Shown in pieces: positions 23,701-35,900 of a DNA stretch of 64,000 nucleotides. Position 1 is the stretch's first letter; each line of letters starts with the position of its first letter. Origin of the DNA: Rhyacichthys aspro (lineage: Eukaryota > Chordata > Actinopteri > Gobiiformes > Rhyacichthyidae). The notes under the pieces were generated by a model. The model made no database searches. It worked only from the letters and a program-made list of their open reading frames with translations, and was not told the origin of the DNA. The stretch lies in the NCBI GenBank assembly GCA_036850595.1, contig CM072168.1:17475982-17539981 (forward strand). The letters are read 5' to 3'. The translations under genes were made by a program, and so were the position numbers.

Positions 23701-25440
23701 AAACATCAAATGGAAATGTTTTTCAAATAAATTACGCCTTGTTCTTGTTATAAACATCATATTCAAACATGAAAACATGATAAAGGTTGTGCTTTTTCCA
23801 GACGACAAGCACGACTAGCATTTATTAGCAGCTGTTTCCAGTTTTAAACAGTCAGTGCGGCTATCGCTTTAGGAATTTTAACATTGTATTTCTCGTCTAC
23901 ATTGCATTAAACACAAGCAAAACCAGTGACCTCAAATATTGAGTCCCTGAATGATAGGAAATTATGTTCTGAAAGCTTGGAGTAAACCGGTTACGTTTTA
24001 CTGCAGCACCTGTACCTCCACCCTCTCACTGCTACAACAGGATTTACTCTAATTTATTTTAAATATTGACAATGCATCCATCTTTCATATGATTATATCT
24101 GAAATAGAGACACAACTCTGATGATGTCATTGTTTGCGCCTCTTTTCTGGATCCAGCAGAGTTGAAACACAAACCTCTTGAGGGGTTTACCCGTACCACA
24201 GCGTCCCATACTGACTTAACCCGCACCGTACCCACAGTGGAAACAAGGATAATGAAACCTCTGAAGCTAAAAGCATATTTTTTCCGTCTGATCTGCACTG
24301 ACCCTATCATTGAGAAAATATAAGGAAAATGACACTTCAGCTGCTCGTAGTTCAGCTCTGGCTCAACGTACTGTGAGAAAGTGGTCTTTAAGTTACATTA
24401 ACACTTAGCCTTCTGCTTTAAGCTACAAGTTGCAATAACTGTCTTTATTGTACTTTTGTTTGTGAAACGGGATTCATGTTTAAAGTCACATGACCAAATC
24501 AGAAAATCACAGACTCTCCCTGTGCAGTAACTGCTCTCTGTCTAATGAAATGACAATATAAGCTCATCAATGTACACTTTTAAATATATGGCCTTAATTT
24601 GATGAAATATTTATATTATAAATGGTAAATACTCTACTCATATATAATTTTCATTGCCCAGACTTATTACTGCACTGAGGGAAGTCTAGTTTAGTCATGT
24701 GACCTATTCATTTAACCAAATCCTTATTCCGCCATTTGATACTGTTTGTAAATCTCTGTAAAAAAAAAAATCTCTGTTCCTTGTAACTGTTCAGTCAAAA
24801 TGTAAAGGTTTAATGTTTTTTTTTCTTGTTTCTGTATCCTAAGTGTCTGACTTAATGCAGGATGTGAACACTACAGTTGAAGGAGGATCGTCAACTCATC
24901 CTGTGAAGTGTTTATGGAGTGTTGTGATTGCACTCAGCGTTGACTGGACCAGAGCAGAGACAGTAATAACCCGCCTTTTATGGATCTACAAACACGTGGA
25001 GCACTTTATGTGACAGATATAAATGTGTCGAGTTCATGTTCATTGTTGCACTTGCTGTGATTTTTGCCAATCAGTCCCACATCTGTCATGACCACAGTTA
25101 TGGAGGCTTTTTCATGTTAGTCGTGTTTTAAAAAAATGAAATCGTAGTTTATCAAGGGTGCTTATAATTCTAGTTTCTTTTCAGGTTTCATGCAGTTTCT
25201 TTATCTCTTAAGTGTCTTAAATGAAGATTCAAAGGATGGCTGTGATTCACTGTAATTCTTATCCATTTAAGCTCATGGATTATTATTTTATTATCCTGTT
25301 TTCATATTTACAATGCACTATTAAAACGTACCTTTTCAAACTTAATGTCATTAACTTTTTGCGTTGCTTTACTGAACTATGAAAAACATTGTACATTACA
25401 AAATTGTTCCAATAAAATCTCACTTTGAACTGATTTGGAA
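20726..25440 (+). other. slc35f5: probable long SLC35F5 3' UTR and downstream DNA
   Basis: There is no further coding exon. AATAAA at 25411-25416 is a candidate distal polyadenylation signal, with several earlier candidates (for example near 21970 and 22603). Interspersed repeats are embedded at 22340-22500 and 23403-24270. The true transcript end cannot be fixed from sequence. Confidence 0.45.
23403..24270. repeat. interspersed repeat copy B
   Basis: The left part contains 'agcctcgtttcctctgggat' and 'gtgtttccatcatc', and the right part 'cgtcccatactgac' and 'gtggaaacaaggataatg'. They look like loosely inverted ends rich in 'gtttcca/tggaaac'. The middle (23790-24060) matches copy A at 20050-20345. 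It is probably an old DNA-type element. Confidence 0.45.
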
Positions 25441-25982
25441 ATCAAAACAGAAAACGTTAACTCCAAAGGATAAAGTGGACAAACTGAGCACTGCTGTATG
25501 GGAAGCACAATACAAAATTGTGTATACAGGTTTAGAGCTTTTATAAAAACACCATATAAACAGCTTTTCTATTTGATAGAGCTTCCAGTCAGGGCTCTTT
25601 TAGTTGTGCTGCGTAGGTAGGAAGTGATATAATGCTACTGCTCAGAGAATTTTTGTTTTTATTTTTGCTGAATTCCGTAAATTTATCAGGGGCAGATCTA
25701 TTAGAGTGTGTAAAATAAACTGGTAATAACCGTTCATTTAAATTAGACTGCTATATTGAAAACAATAACACAATAAGATTTATGGGAAAAATATTAACAG
25801 AGCTTGTTAAAGGTTGCACCAACACCGTGCCAGTGTTACTAAAATTATAAAAATGTAAAATTATTAAAATAGTCACTTGCATTAACATTTGTTAATGGTA
25901 CCGGCAAGAATTTAATCCTCTTTCACCTCTGAGTACGGCACTCAGTTGTACCCTGCAGCTCCATCTCTCCCTCTTCCTCGCT

Positions 25983-26052
<70 letters not shown>

Positions 26053-26560
26053 TATTGAATGTGCCATTTTGCTATTGTTGCTGTGTCTTGAACTTCAGAG
26101 GCTTTTGACAGACGGCTGCTCTCCTTGAGCCTAGGTTTGCAGAGGTTTTCTTCCCAGTCAAGGTACTTTTCTCCACTGAAGTGCAGGAGTATCTGCTAGG
26201 TTTTTGTTTTCCTGTTAAGCATAAACTTGCTCTATATAAATATAACTGCAATCGAAACATATAAGTGAATCATATCATCAACTCATATCCTGTCCAGGCC
26301 TGGTTTATTTCAGTGGAGCCTTGTTCCCGTTTGAACTCTTCAACTTCTCTGAACTCAGTGTCCACATTGCTCTGATTAAAACCATGCCACAGTTTTATCA
26401 TGTTTAACCACCATGTTTAATCATTGTCCCAGTATAAACTGAATATCCAACTCTTGCTCTTTAGCCATGGCTTATCTCACATTATCTTCAGTCAAAACCA
26501 ATATATGATTTTGATTGTTGGCCCAACATGTTTTTTCCTGCATCACTTAATCAACTCATA
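25441..26560. other. intergenic stretch between SLC35F5 and GPR39
   Basis: It is AT-rich and holds the TA microsatellite at 25985-26049. No coding exon or RNA gene is seen. Confidence 0.6.
25985..26049. repeat. (TA)n microsatellite
   Basis: About 32 uninterrupted TA dinucleotides. The IYIYIY frame read across it is meaningless. Confidence 0.95.
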
Positions 26561-26570
26561 AATGCAAACG

Positions 26571-26975
26571 TCTATATAAGAGGGAGGCCCATTAATGATG
26601 ATAAGAAAAGAATCGAGACGTGCTGCCTCTCCTTGTGTTTAATGTTTAACTGCCCTGCCTTTGTCAGTGGGAGGAGGAAGGCTGCATGAGTTGACTGTTG
26701 GCTAATACTTTGCTCAGAGTGAGTCGAAACCACACTTTAAACAAGGAAGGTGAGAGATTCCCAGAGGATCATACAAAATGGGGAGGCACGGACCAGACTA
26801 AAGGCACCTTGGACTTATTCCGGGTGGAAGACATTGGATATTTGAAAAGAGAATTTGGATAAAACCCTGTCAAGCTGTTCAACTTCAGATTTTGGACCTA
26901 ATCACAGACTGCACCCAGCTCCACTGATAACGACTGAATCGATAGCTGGACATCTGCGCTCACCACTCATCCACC
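26571..26975 (+). promoter_or_regulatory. gpr39: GPR39 TATA box and 5' UTR
   Basis: TCTATATAAGAGGGAGG from 26571 is a good TATA box, suggesting a start near 26600 and a leader of about 370 nt. The leader runs without interruption to a strong Kozak context (ccaccATGAG) at 26976. Confidence 0.55.
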
Positions 26976-29900
26976 ATGAGCGAGGAAATAGAAGAGTTTG
27001 AAATAGCGGAGGAGAAAGACTGGAAGGAACTGGAGCCGAACTATTCTCTCAAAGTCTTCCTCACTGTCTTATACAGCCTCATTCTTGTCACTGGTATCGT
27101 CGGTAACTCAGTCACCATCAGCGTCACACAGGTTTTGAAGCGTAATGGCTACTTGCAGAAGAACGTGACGGACCACATGGTGAGTCTAGCCTGCTCGGAC
27201 TTGCTCGTGCTCCTCATTGGGATGCCCGTCGAACTCTACAGCGCCATTTGGTTCCCCTTCTCGTCTGCATCCGGAAACACTTCCTGTAAGATCTACAACT
27301 TCCTGTTCGAAGCCTGTAGCTACGCCACCATCCTGAACGTGGCTACTCTTAGCTTCGAGCGCTACGTCGCCATCTGCCACCCGTTCAAGTTCAAGGCTTT
27401 GGGCGGGAAGCGGACCTCAGCCCTCATTACATTCGCCTGGTTGGTGTCCGTACTGGTGGCCCTCCCATTGTTGGTCGCCACGGGAACGCAAGGCCATATT
27501 CCCATTCGTCAAGACACCCCAGTCCAAAATCTGACCTTCTGCACCAATCTGAGGGAGCGCTGGGTCATGTACCGCGTCAGTATCTTCATAGCCTTCATCG
27601 TCTACATGATCGTCCTGGTCTGTGTGGCTTTCATGTGCAGAGCCATGATCCTGGTCTTGAGGAGACCGCTGAGCTCCATGGACAGAGAGGCCAATGGGAC
27701 GTACGCTGCACCCAAACATGAAAGTCCCAAAGTTAAAATGGCCAGGAAGCAGACCATCATATTTCTTGGTAAGTCACAGTCTCTAGAGCCAGTTATTTTC
27801 AAGTACTTTAAACTGACTCTTGGGCTTCCACTACCATTTTGGGAAAAAAGCTATAGCTTCTCAATTACTGTCAATATGAGGTTGACTTTTCCAAAGAGAA
27901 GACAATCTATACTTTCTGTTGTCAGAAAGCTGTCAAAAATCCTTTAAATAATTCAAGTAGCCCCTTCAGGTAAGTGAAGTGTAAATGCAATGGAGAGTCT
28001 GACATGTATCTCCATTCAGTGCAAATCTAAAAAAAAAACTTTAGTGTGTCCAGGTGGAGATCTATATACAGTATGGCCAGGATTTGACTTATTAAAACCC
28101 ATCACACACTGACAGCGTATCTAATGATAGCACTACTTTGTGAAATGAGGTTCTGTTGTGAAGAGAAGACAAGAGACAGACACATAGATACAGTTGTTGC
28201 AGAAACTGGTGTCTTGATGAAGCGCAGCAAGTTTGAAATCACTTATCCTTGAGTTGTTTCTCTAAATTATTTCCTGATCATTTTTGAGGCTTGCTCTGAT
28301 CTCTATTGAGGTTTTATTGCTGCTATCCACACTTTAATTTTTTTCTTGTATGCACTCATATTGGCAAGGACCTCACAATGTCTCACAACTAAATATGAGG
28401 CTGAGCATTTAGTATGTACTGTTGATACTGTACTGGGGTAATTTAGTTAATTAATAGAGATCCATATTACTGTTTGACTATTAAGGAGATGACCTTGTTA
28501 GTATGACCCAGATGATTTTTACTTTGTTCTCTTTGCCATAAAGAGATAGACATATTCAAAATCACTCCAGCCTCTCCTATCCAATATGGTTATAAATAAT
28601 GTAGTTGATTGTGTCCTGTGTGATTTTACATACATTATACATGATAGTGATCTGTGCTGTGAGCAAAAAGTGGAAAAAAAAAAAAAAAAAGATGGAAATT
28701 TTCCAATGTTATGACAATTTGAGTGATTGATTTTAAATAGATTTAGATAGATACTCTCACACTGCTTTTGTTTAGGGTGTGCTCTTGACCTTAAACTAAA
28801 CACAGGCGAGTTGTACACATATCTTCACTCCAGCAACAAGAACTAAAATTATATAGAGTCTGTTACATGAAAACCGGGCCTAGGTGTTCTCTCGCTGAAC
28901 GCTGATTGTGTTTGTACTGTCCTTTAATAAAACTGAGGAACACAAACTGAATTGAATGAGGGATAAAGTGCAATGAATTTACTGGTACTTGAATCCTGGC
29001 TGTGAGAGGAATAAAAGAGACCCTAGTAGACTCTTTAAACAGAAGTGGAAGACTCAGCCATGATCTGTGTCTGTGAAGTGTCTTTAGAACTGTATCAATA
29101 TCAAAACTCTGAGGCCTTTCATTTCAAATGTTCATCTCTGTTTTGTCTTATCATTATCATGCTGTATGTTCTTCCGCCTGTTTCTCATTACTTGTTTTTG
29201 AATCTCTCGCGGCTCTCCTCTTGTTCTCACAATCATTACCAGTCAAGCGTACGTCTGCACCGCTCTAATTATGCATTTAGTAATAGACAGAGTGTGAATC
29301 AAATTGAGTTTCTGTGCTCCGATGACCTCTGCTCGACAGAGAGGAGGGTCAGCTGCATTACAACAACCTGTATCTGTTCATTAGTCACAATCACTCTGCA
29401 TGCTAATTGCTTGATTGAACATAACTGCTTTGTCCGGCTGTACCCGTGCACATTTGAATATGTTTACAAGTAACACTGTGGATGAGATGATTAAATATTT
29501 ATAATACCAAAAAGCTGTTAATTGAAAGAAGATGTTTGGGGAAGCTGGAAGGACCATTGTGGGTATTGTTCACTCTATCATTATTAAACCTGGGGCAACA
29601 TTTTCTCCTTGGGCTTGTGCTGAGGCTACTTTTTACTTACAGAAAACAGAAACAAAGGAAAAGATAGATTTATTTCAGTTTGCAAGCATTCATAGCGGTA
29701 TATTCTGGATCAAACACAATAGATGGTACTGTCAGTGGAGCATGTGTGGATTTGGGTACAACAGGCTTAGTCATGAAGTAAATGTGTTGATGGAACCAAA
29801 CAATGTTGGCAGCAGTGTATAATGGGCTCCATTAAGTTGGTTGCCTCTAAACCTGACACCAAAGCTTGCCCCAAACGCTCATTTTACCTCCTCATTACTG

Positions 29901-32900
29901 CTTCACCAACAGACATCATTCATTTATCTCTGGGAAACATATCAAGTCGTGATTTTACTTCGTTTAGATGTTTGTGCTCTGTGTGGCGGGTGTTGGACAC
30001 TTTTTGGTTTCCTGTTTCTAGATTCTAACTTAGTGGATTTACCACTTCAACTCTGAGCCTCAGCTCAAGGCTATATCTGACGTTGTTAATGCATGTTACT
30101 TTCATACTTCACCTGAAGTCTTTATAAATGTTTCACGATGGAAGCATAAGGAGACTTGAATGTTCAATAATAAAGTTGGTAAATAAACTTCTCCTGCCTA
30201 AAACATCTAGAAAGTCCTGTTAGTGTGACTTGTCTCAGCTGCGAGAACACATCAATATTCACTGAACATGTTCACATTTAAATTGAACTTTACCTATGTT
30301 TAGTTTCAATTTTCTTAGCTCGCATGTTTGGTTCACTGAGGTTCATTTGTGACCGAGACATGGCTGTATTTACATTAACACCAAGGGAACCAATCCTGTG
30401 ACGCAGTATGGTGGTCCTGCAGTGACATGCTGCTGTCCATGAGAATAGAAAAAGGTCACATAATGTAGGAATCCATTTATCATCTCCTCAACCTTCATGC
30501 AAGACTGTGTTCAAACAAGAAAATACAATGCATCTTTAACAGAATCTTACACAGTGCACCTTTAAAATACTTTTCCCCATCAACATAAGCCTGGTATTAC
30601 AGTGGGAGATTTTAATCAGCTACAGACAGTGTTCACAGTCCTCCAGATATTGCTTTGCTTGTAGCCAGTGGAGAAGAATATTGCATTTATAAATATTAAT
30701 GAGCACCAATTCAGAATGAAATGTGTAATTGTCAATATATAAATCATAATATTGTGTTACTAAAGGTAAAAAATAATAGAGGTCATTATGAGGTGACTAA
30801 AAAAATATAGAATTGTCTTAAATTGTGTCTGCCTTTATTTTCTCTCTGCTCCACTGCACATCATCGTCCGTCTGGGCTGCTTCAAAATTCATAATTCATA
30901 ACAGCTCAGTGCACATAAACAAAAACTCAAACTGGACTTTATCATCTTCATAATGGGATATTAGAGTTTGGGAGAATATTGTGTGAATTTGAATATGAAT
31001 TGGACAGTGTTTATTACCTCTGAGTCACTGAGTTTCTGTGGATTCCCCTGAAAGCACCTCTTTCTGTTGTGTCCAGGTGTTTCTCAAGTAGCCACTTTGT
31101 GTCACCGTTTCACTTTAAACTAACTTTTAATCCCATTTGGCTGTGACTTTGGAGAGTAATTAAAAGTGTAGGACATCCTTGTTACGTTGGCCACACGGCA
31201 CGAACGGGACACGAGGTTAATTGCCTTGTATAGCTTTTTTTTAGTCACAGAGAGCCAGTGTCTGTGAAGGGAATATTAATATTGTTGGGGTGCTTCAGAC
31301 TTTGGCTTGTGACCTTTGACTTTAGGAAACCACTCGTGAAGCCAGGTTTTGTACCGTAGTATGTTCCATTGTAAATCCTAAAGATATAGCATGGAGGATT
31401 AGTGGATATCCCTCTTATTATTGACTCTCTAACAGGATCTATTCTAGAGTCTCCTTACCCACAGTCTGTCCTCTACCTGTGTTTCTGTTTACATCCCATT
31501 TGGACTTTTGTGGGACACTGCCAGCTGCCAGGTAGTTTTACCATGAGTTCAGTGCAAAGTCAATTAAAAAGTGACTCTAAATAACAAGTGTTTATTACCA
31601 GTGGTTTTGTTGTAGTCTTGTTACTGAGACTGATCTTATGTCCACATCTTGATTATATCTTGGACCCAAACTAATTTTTACTGTCTTTGTCTTAGACACA
31701 GAGATCTGCCAAAAAAAAAAAAACCCAAAAAAAACAAAATAGGTTTATGTGTTTTAAGTTACACTTTTTTTTAAAATCTCTGTAGGGAAATTTGTTCTCT
31801 GCATTTAACCCATCCATTCCAGTGTCTGTCAGGAGCAGCAGACAGGGACCCTCTCCAGATCTTGAACCAGTATCTTGATCCTTGTAGGTGAATAGAGGAT
31901 TACTTTATAGTGTGCATGTATTTCAAGTTTGGTGGAGGAAACCAGAGTACACGGAGAAAATGTGCAAACTCCACACCGAAAGGCCCGCCCTGACCAGAGA
32001 TCAGGACCTTTCTGCTGTGAGGGGACAGTGCTGACCCTTTTCAGTCCATGTTATTACTGTGATTGGAAAAAAAACTTAAACTTTTTTAAAACTATAAAAA
32101 AAAAAACTATAATTTAATCTTCTTTCAATCAAAAAAAAAATATCCGTCATAGTTGCTCACCTGCTAGTGCTCATACCACATACTTGGGGGCTCAGGTTAT
32201 TTGCCCAATGTCATTCGCTTCACCAAATACTAACCCCTCCGTGAGTTTGGTCTTAGTCTATGGTTCGGTTGTATATGTCTTGCCTAGTCTCTGGTCTTGA
32301 CTTGGTCTCTATGTTGATAAAACTCTCGTCTTGGTCACGATACACACTCAGTTTGTGTGGTCAGGGCTGCTACACTCAACAAAAGTAAACCTGGCTTTAT
32401 CTTCTGCAAAAACTAAAGGAGATGAGGATAAGCATTGTAAACAGTACAAGGGTCACATTTTCACACAAGAGGAAAATGTCAGGTGCAGGAGCAATTTAGC
32501 AGAGCTTTCTTTGAGCCTCTTTAGATACAAACTGCAGCCTAAAAGAGAAGTAAGCATAGGCTGAACTGAGCTAAATCAATGAATGAATAAGTTTTTGCTT
32601 TGAAGTGGTGTGCTCTTAGTACCATCAAAACTGCAACATGACACAGATTATGTATTAGATATTTACCCACACATTGGCAGAGGAGGTAGTGCAGGAGTGA
32701 TACGAGTCTTTTACTGACAGATCCTACATATTGTGTCTCTAAATATATCCATTTATGGCTGGATGTTTGGGTAAGTACACTTTAAAAACACAAAAACACT
32801 TAAAAACTTTGTTCAAAATGTGACAAGTACTTTTAATGATGATCTCTTTGAACCATTTGGTAAATATTGAATTTCCCACCCACACAGCACTTAACAGAAT

Positions 32901-35900
32901 ACAGTGGGGTAAATTTAGCTGACATTTGTCTTTCAGTCATCGTGTTTAAAGCCAACCTGAATCATGTGTTATGCCAAAATGTACCTCTAGATTCCTCAAT
33001 ACAATTTTTATTCATGAAGTTATCCAACGTTTTACTAAAACGCAAACACAAGTCAAAGTGATGTAGCATTGTTAGAACAAAATAAAGCTTAACGAAATAT
33101 TTATTACTTTCAAAAATGAGAAGAATACTACTATTTGGCACAAGATAATGAATAACTTGTATTTAAAATGCTTGTGCTGTAAAACTAAGATACAGTTACA
33201 GTTGTTATAATATAGCAGTGACAAAACCAGAGGATCTTTTCAATTTAATTAGACGGAAACAAGTCAGGTTGTGTTGTTTCTCAATCAAATTTAGATGCTC
33301 AGTGACACTACAATGTTTATAGATACACTATAATGATTACAATATAAATACTAATTGCATGGCTACTAGTTTATTGAAAATCACCGTCTCAAACCTCCAT
33401 AAACTAAACTTGTCTTGAATGCTCCTTTCTTTATATAAGTATTTCTCCTTGCAGATTTTGTCACTTTACTTTCTCCATCATACTCCATGTCTTTACCCTT
33501 GGGCTGTGTGCATAACTTACCGGTCCATCCATTGTCTGTGGCTGTTCTCCATCAGTCTGTCGGGGCACCCCCACAGCTCTCCAGCGACAGCCCAATTGAC
33601 ATCTATGAACCTCTCTGCTCCAAATCGATAGGCCTTATTTATTATGTTTGACAACACATCGTGGCTCCCCATCAGGGTTTAGCTGCACTGATGGCGTCTC
33701 TCAAAGCTTTTTGCTATCAAGTGTAGAATGAACCTAAGGGAACATTTGGGGAGCTCACTATTGCTCCTATCCCGTTCTGCCGTGTCTTTGGGCATTTTGT
33801 GCAGTGACTGACAGGTGCATACTTTAGTTTTGTGGCCCCTCGGCAGCCATCACAGCTAAAGGCAAGTGTTTCGGTTTATGGAGCCTCTTGGGACTCGTGC
33901 AGCAGACTGAGAGGGTGACTGAGCAGGCTGTGGTGTGTTCTCACTCAGGGGAATGTCACAGGCTGTATGTTTACATGTTGGAATCAGCCTGTACTATCCA
34001 TTTCATCATAATAGGTTTGTCTCACATAAAAGAGCAAAGATTCAAAATGTTATCATGGAGTGAGCTGTCATTTTTTTTAAGGGGGATTTTTTTCCTTTTT
34101 TTTTTTTTTTTTTTTTTTTGTTTTTTTTTTTTTTTTTTCCCGGGGGGGGGCCCCCCCCCCCCCCCCCCCAAAAAGGCCCCTTTAAAACCCCTTTTTTTTC
34201 CTTTTTTTTTTTTTGGGAAAAACCCCCCAATTTTTTTTTTTTTTTTTTTTTAAACCCCCCCCCCCCCCTTTTTTTCCCCCCCCCCCGCCCCTTCCCCCCC
34301 TCGCCCCCCCCCCCCCCCTTTTTTCCAAAAAAAAATTTTTCCCCCTTTTTTGGGGCCCCCCCCCCCCCCCCCCCCCCCCCTCCCCTTTTTTTGGTTGGGG
34401 GTTGTTTTTGTTTGGTTTTTTTTTTTTTGCCATGTTTGTAAAAGTTTGCTACAGTGCAACATGAAATGGACAATAATGGCCAACAGACACACATAATATT
34501 TGTTCATTACATTGTAAAATTGTTGTTGTTGGTGCAGTTAAGCCTCTCAGACAGATTTATGACAGCGTACATTTAGATAATGCCACAAAAACAAGGAGCA
34601 ACAATCACAACAAAATGCAGTACTTTTATTCTTTCACTTATTCTTATTCATTATGTATGTATATTTTTCTCACTAATGTGTGTATTATACAAGTTCATTA
34701 TCAATGGCATTATCAACAACAGAAAAATGACCCGGTAGTGTCCAAATGTGTTTACTAATTGAGTCCTCTATATAGCTCTCGATACAGTGCAGCCCTATGT
34801 TCTGACTGAGATTTCAGACTCTATTCCACTTTGAAAGAATATGCAAGATTATACATAGTGAATATATATAACGCAAGAGCGAAAAGTGCCTCGAGATCGA
34901 CCCAGAGCTGAACACAGCTGTGATTTCTGCCTCAAGGTTTCATAATAGCGCAGCTGGACTCGTGTGAAGCTGCAGGCTGACGGTGAACAGGTGGAACCGA
35001 GGAGCCTCTAATGCGTTGAGAGTCCAAACAAAGAGCCCAGCTTCTGGACTAATACTGTCACTGCTAAAAAGCATAAAAGATGAGGGGCTGAGGAACACGT
35101 GAGGCTGTTAATGGACTATTTTTCTACAATGGTGTACAAATAAAGATACTGACCAGCAGCTGAAGGAGATACAGAAGACCCAGGGATTTCTGTAAACGTG
35201 TCAGTGCAGTTCACATAGCATTAGCACTAGCTCATTTACCGCATTTACTGAACTACTTCACATCTAGTTTTTACAATGTTTTTATGATCATTAAAATAAA
35301 ACCCCATTAACACAAAAACAGCCTTGTTTGTGTATTGCTTCTGATTGAATACAAGAAAACAAGATACCACACTATGTAACCTTAGTTAGTGACTCACCAA
35401 TTTTAAACAGTAATGATTGTTTTAGTGAAACATGCAAGTACACCCTTAGAAACTGACAGATGTATTGGGCTATATAAGAAGAAATATGGCAGAATAAAAT
35501 ATATAACAAAAAACAAAAACCCATCCAACTCTCAGTTGAACAAACAGTGTGTTCCTCTGGAGAGATGAAAAACTTGTTAAAACCATTATTTTTCACAGTT
35601 TCTTGTGCCAGCTTCATTTACAGTTGCAATAAGAAACACTCTGTTCCCTGTCTGTCCAGCATCGTAGCATTCAGTGCAATACAGAAAACAACACATAAAT
35701 ACCTCAGTAAAACCTTTTTGCCACCACAATTTATTTATCGAGCGTGGTTAGAACTGATCTCATTTTATCGCCCTTAATGCATTTACGTGACATATTGTAA
35801 TTAAAGTATTTTTAAATATTTGATGCGGATAACTTCTGAAACAGTGGGATCATTTTAGCATATTTTACACAAATATTACTATCTGCTAGGGTCCAGTCTA

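Noticed and set aside
25946..26128. Frame with a run of IYIYIY
   Set aside because: It is the translation of the TA microsatellite.
27769..27947. Extension of GPR39 exon 1 into a 323-residue intronless protein
   Set aside because: GTAAGT follows IIFL at the conserved split in TM6, and the in-phase second exon at 48298 supplies TM6 and TM7.
29045..29473. 142-codon + strand frame in the GPR39 intron
   Set aside because: No family resemblance, no splice context, and composition like the surrounding intron; taken as chance.
34042..34507. Several long Pro-, Gly-, Lys- or Phe-rich frames on both strands
   Set aside because: They are generated by the homopolymer block and carry no real coding signal.
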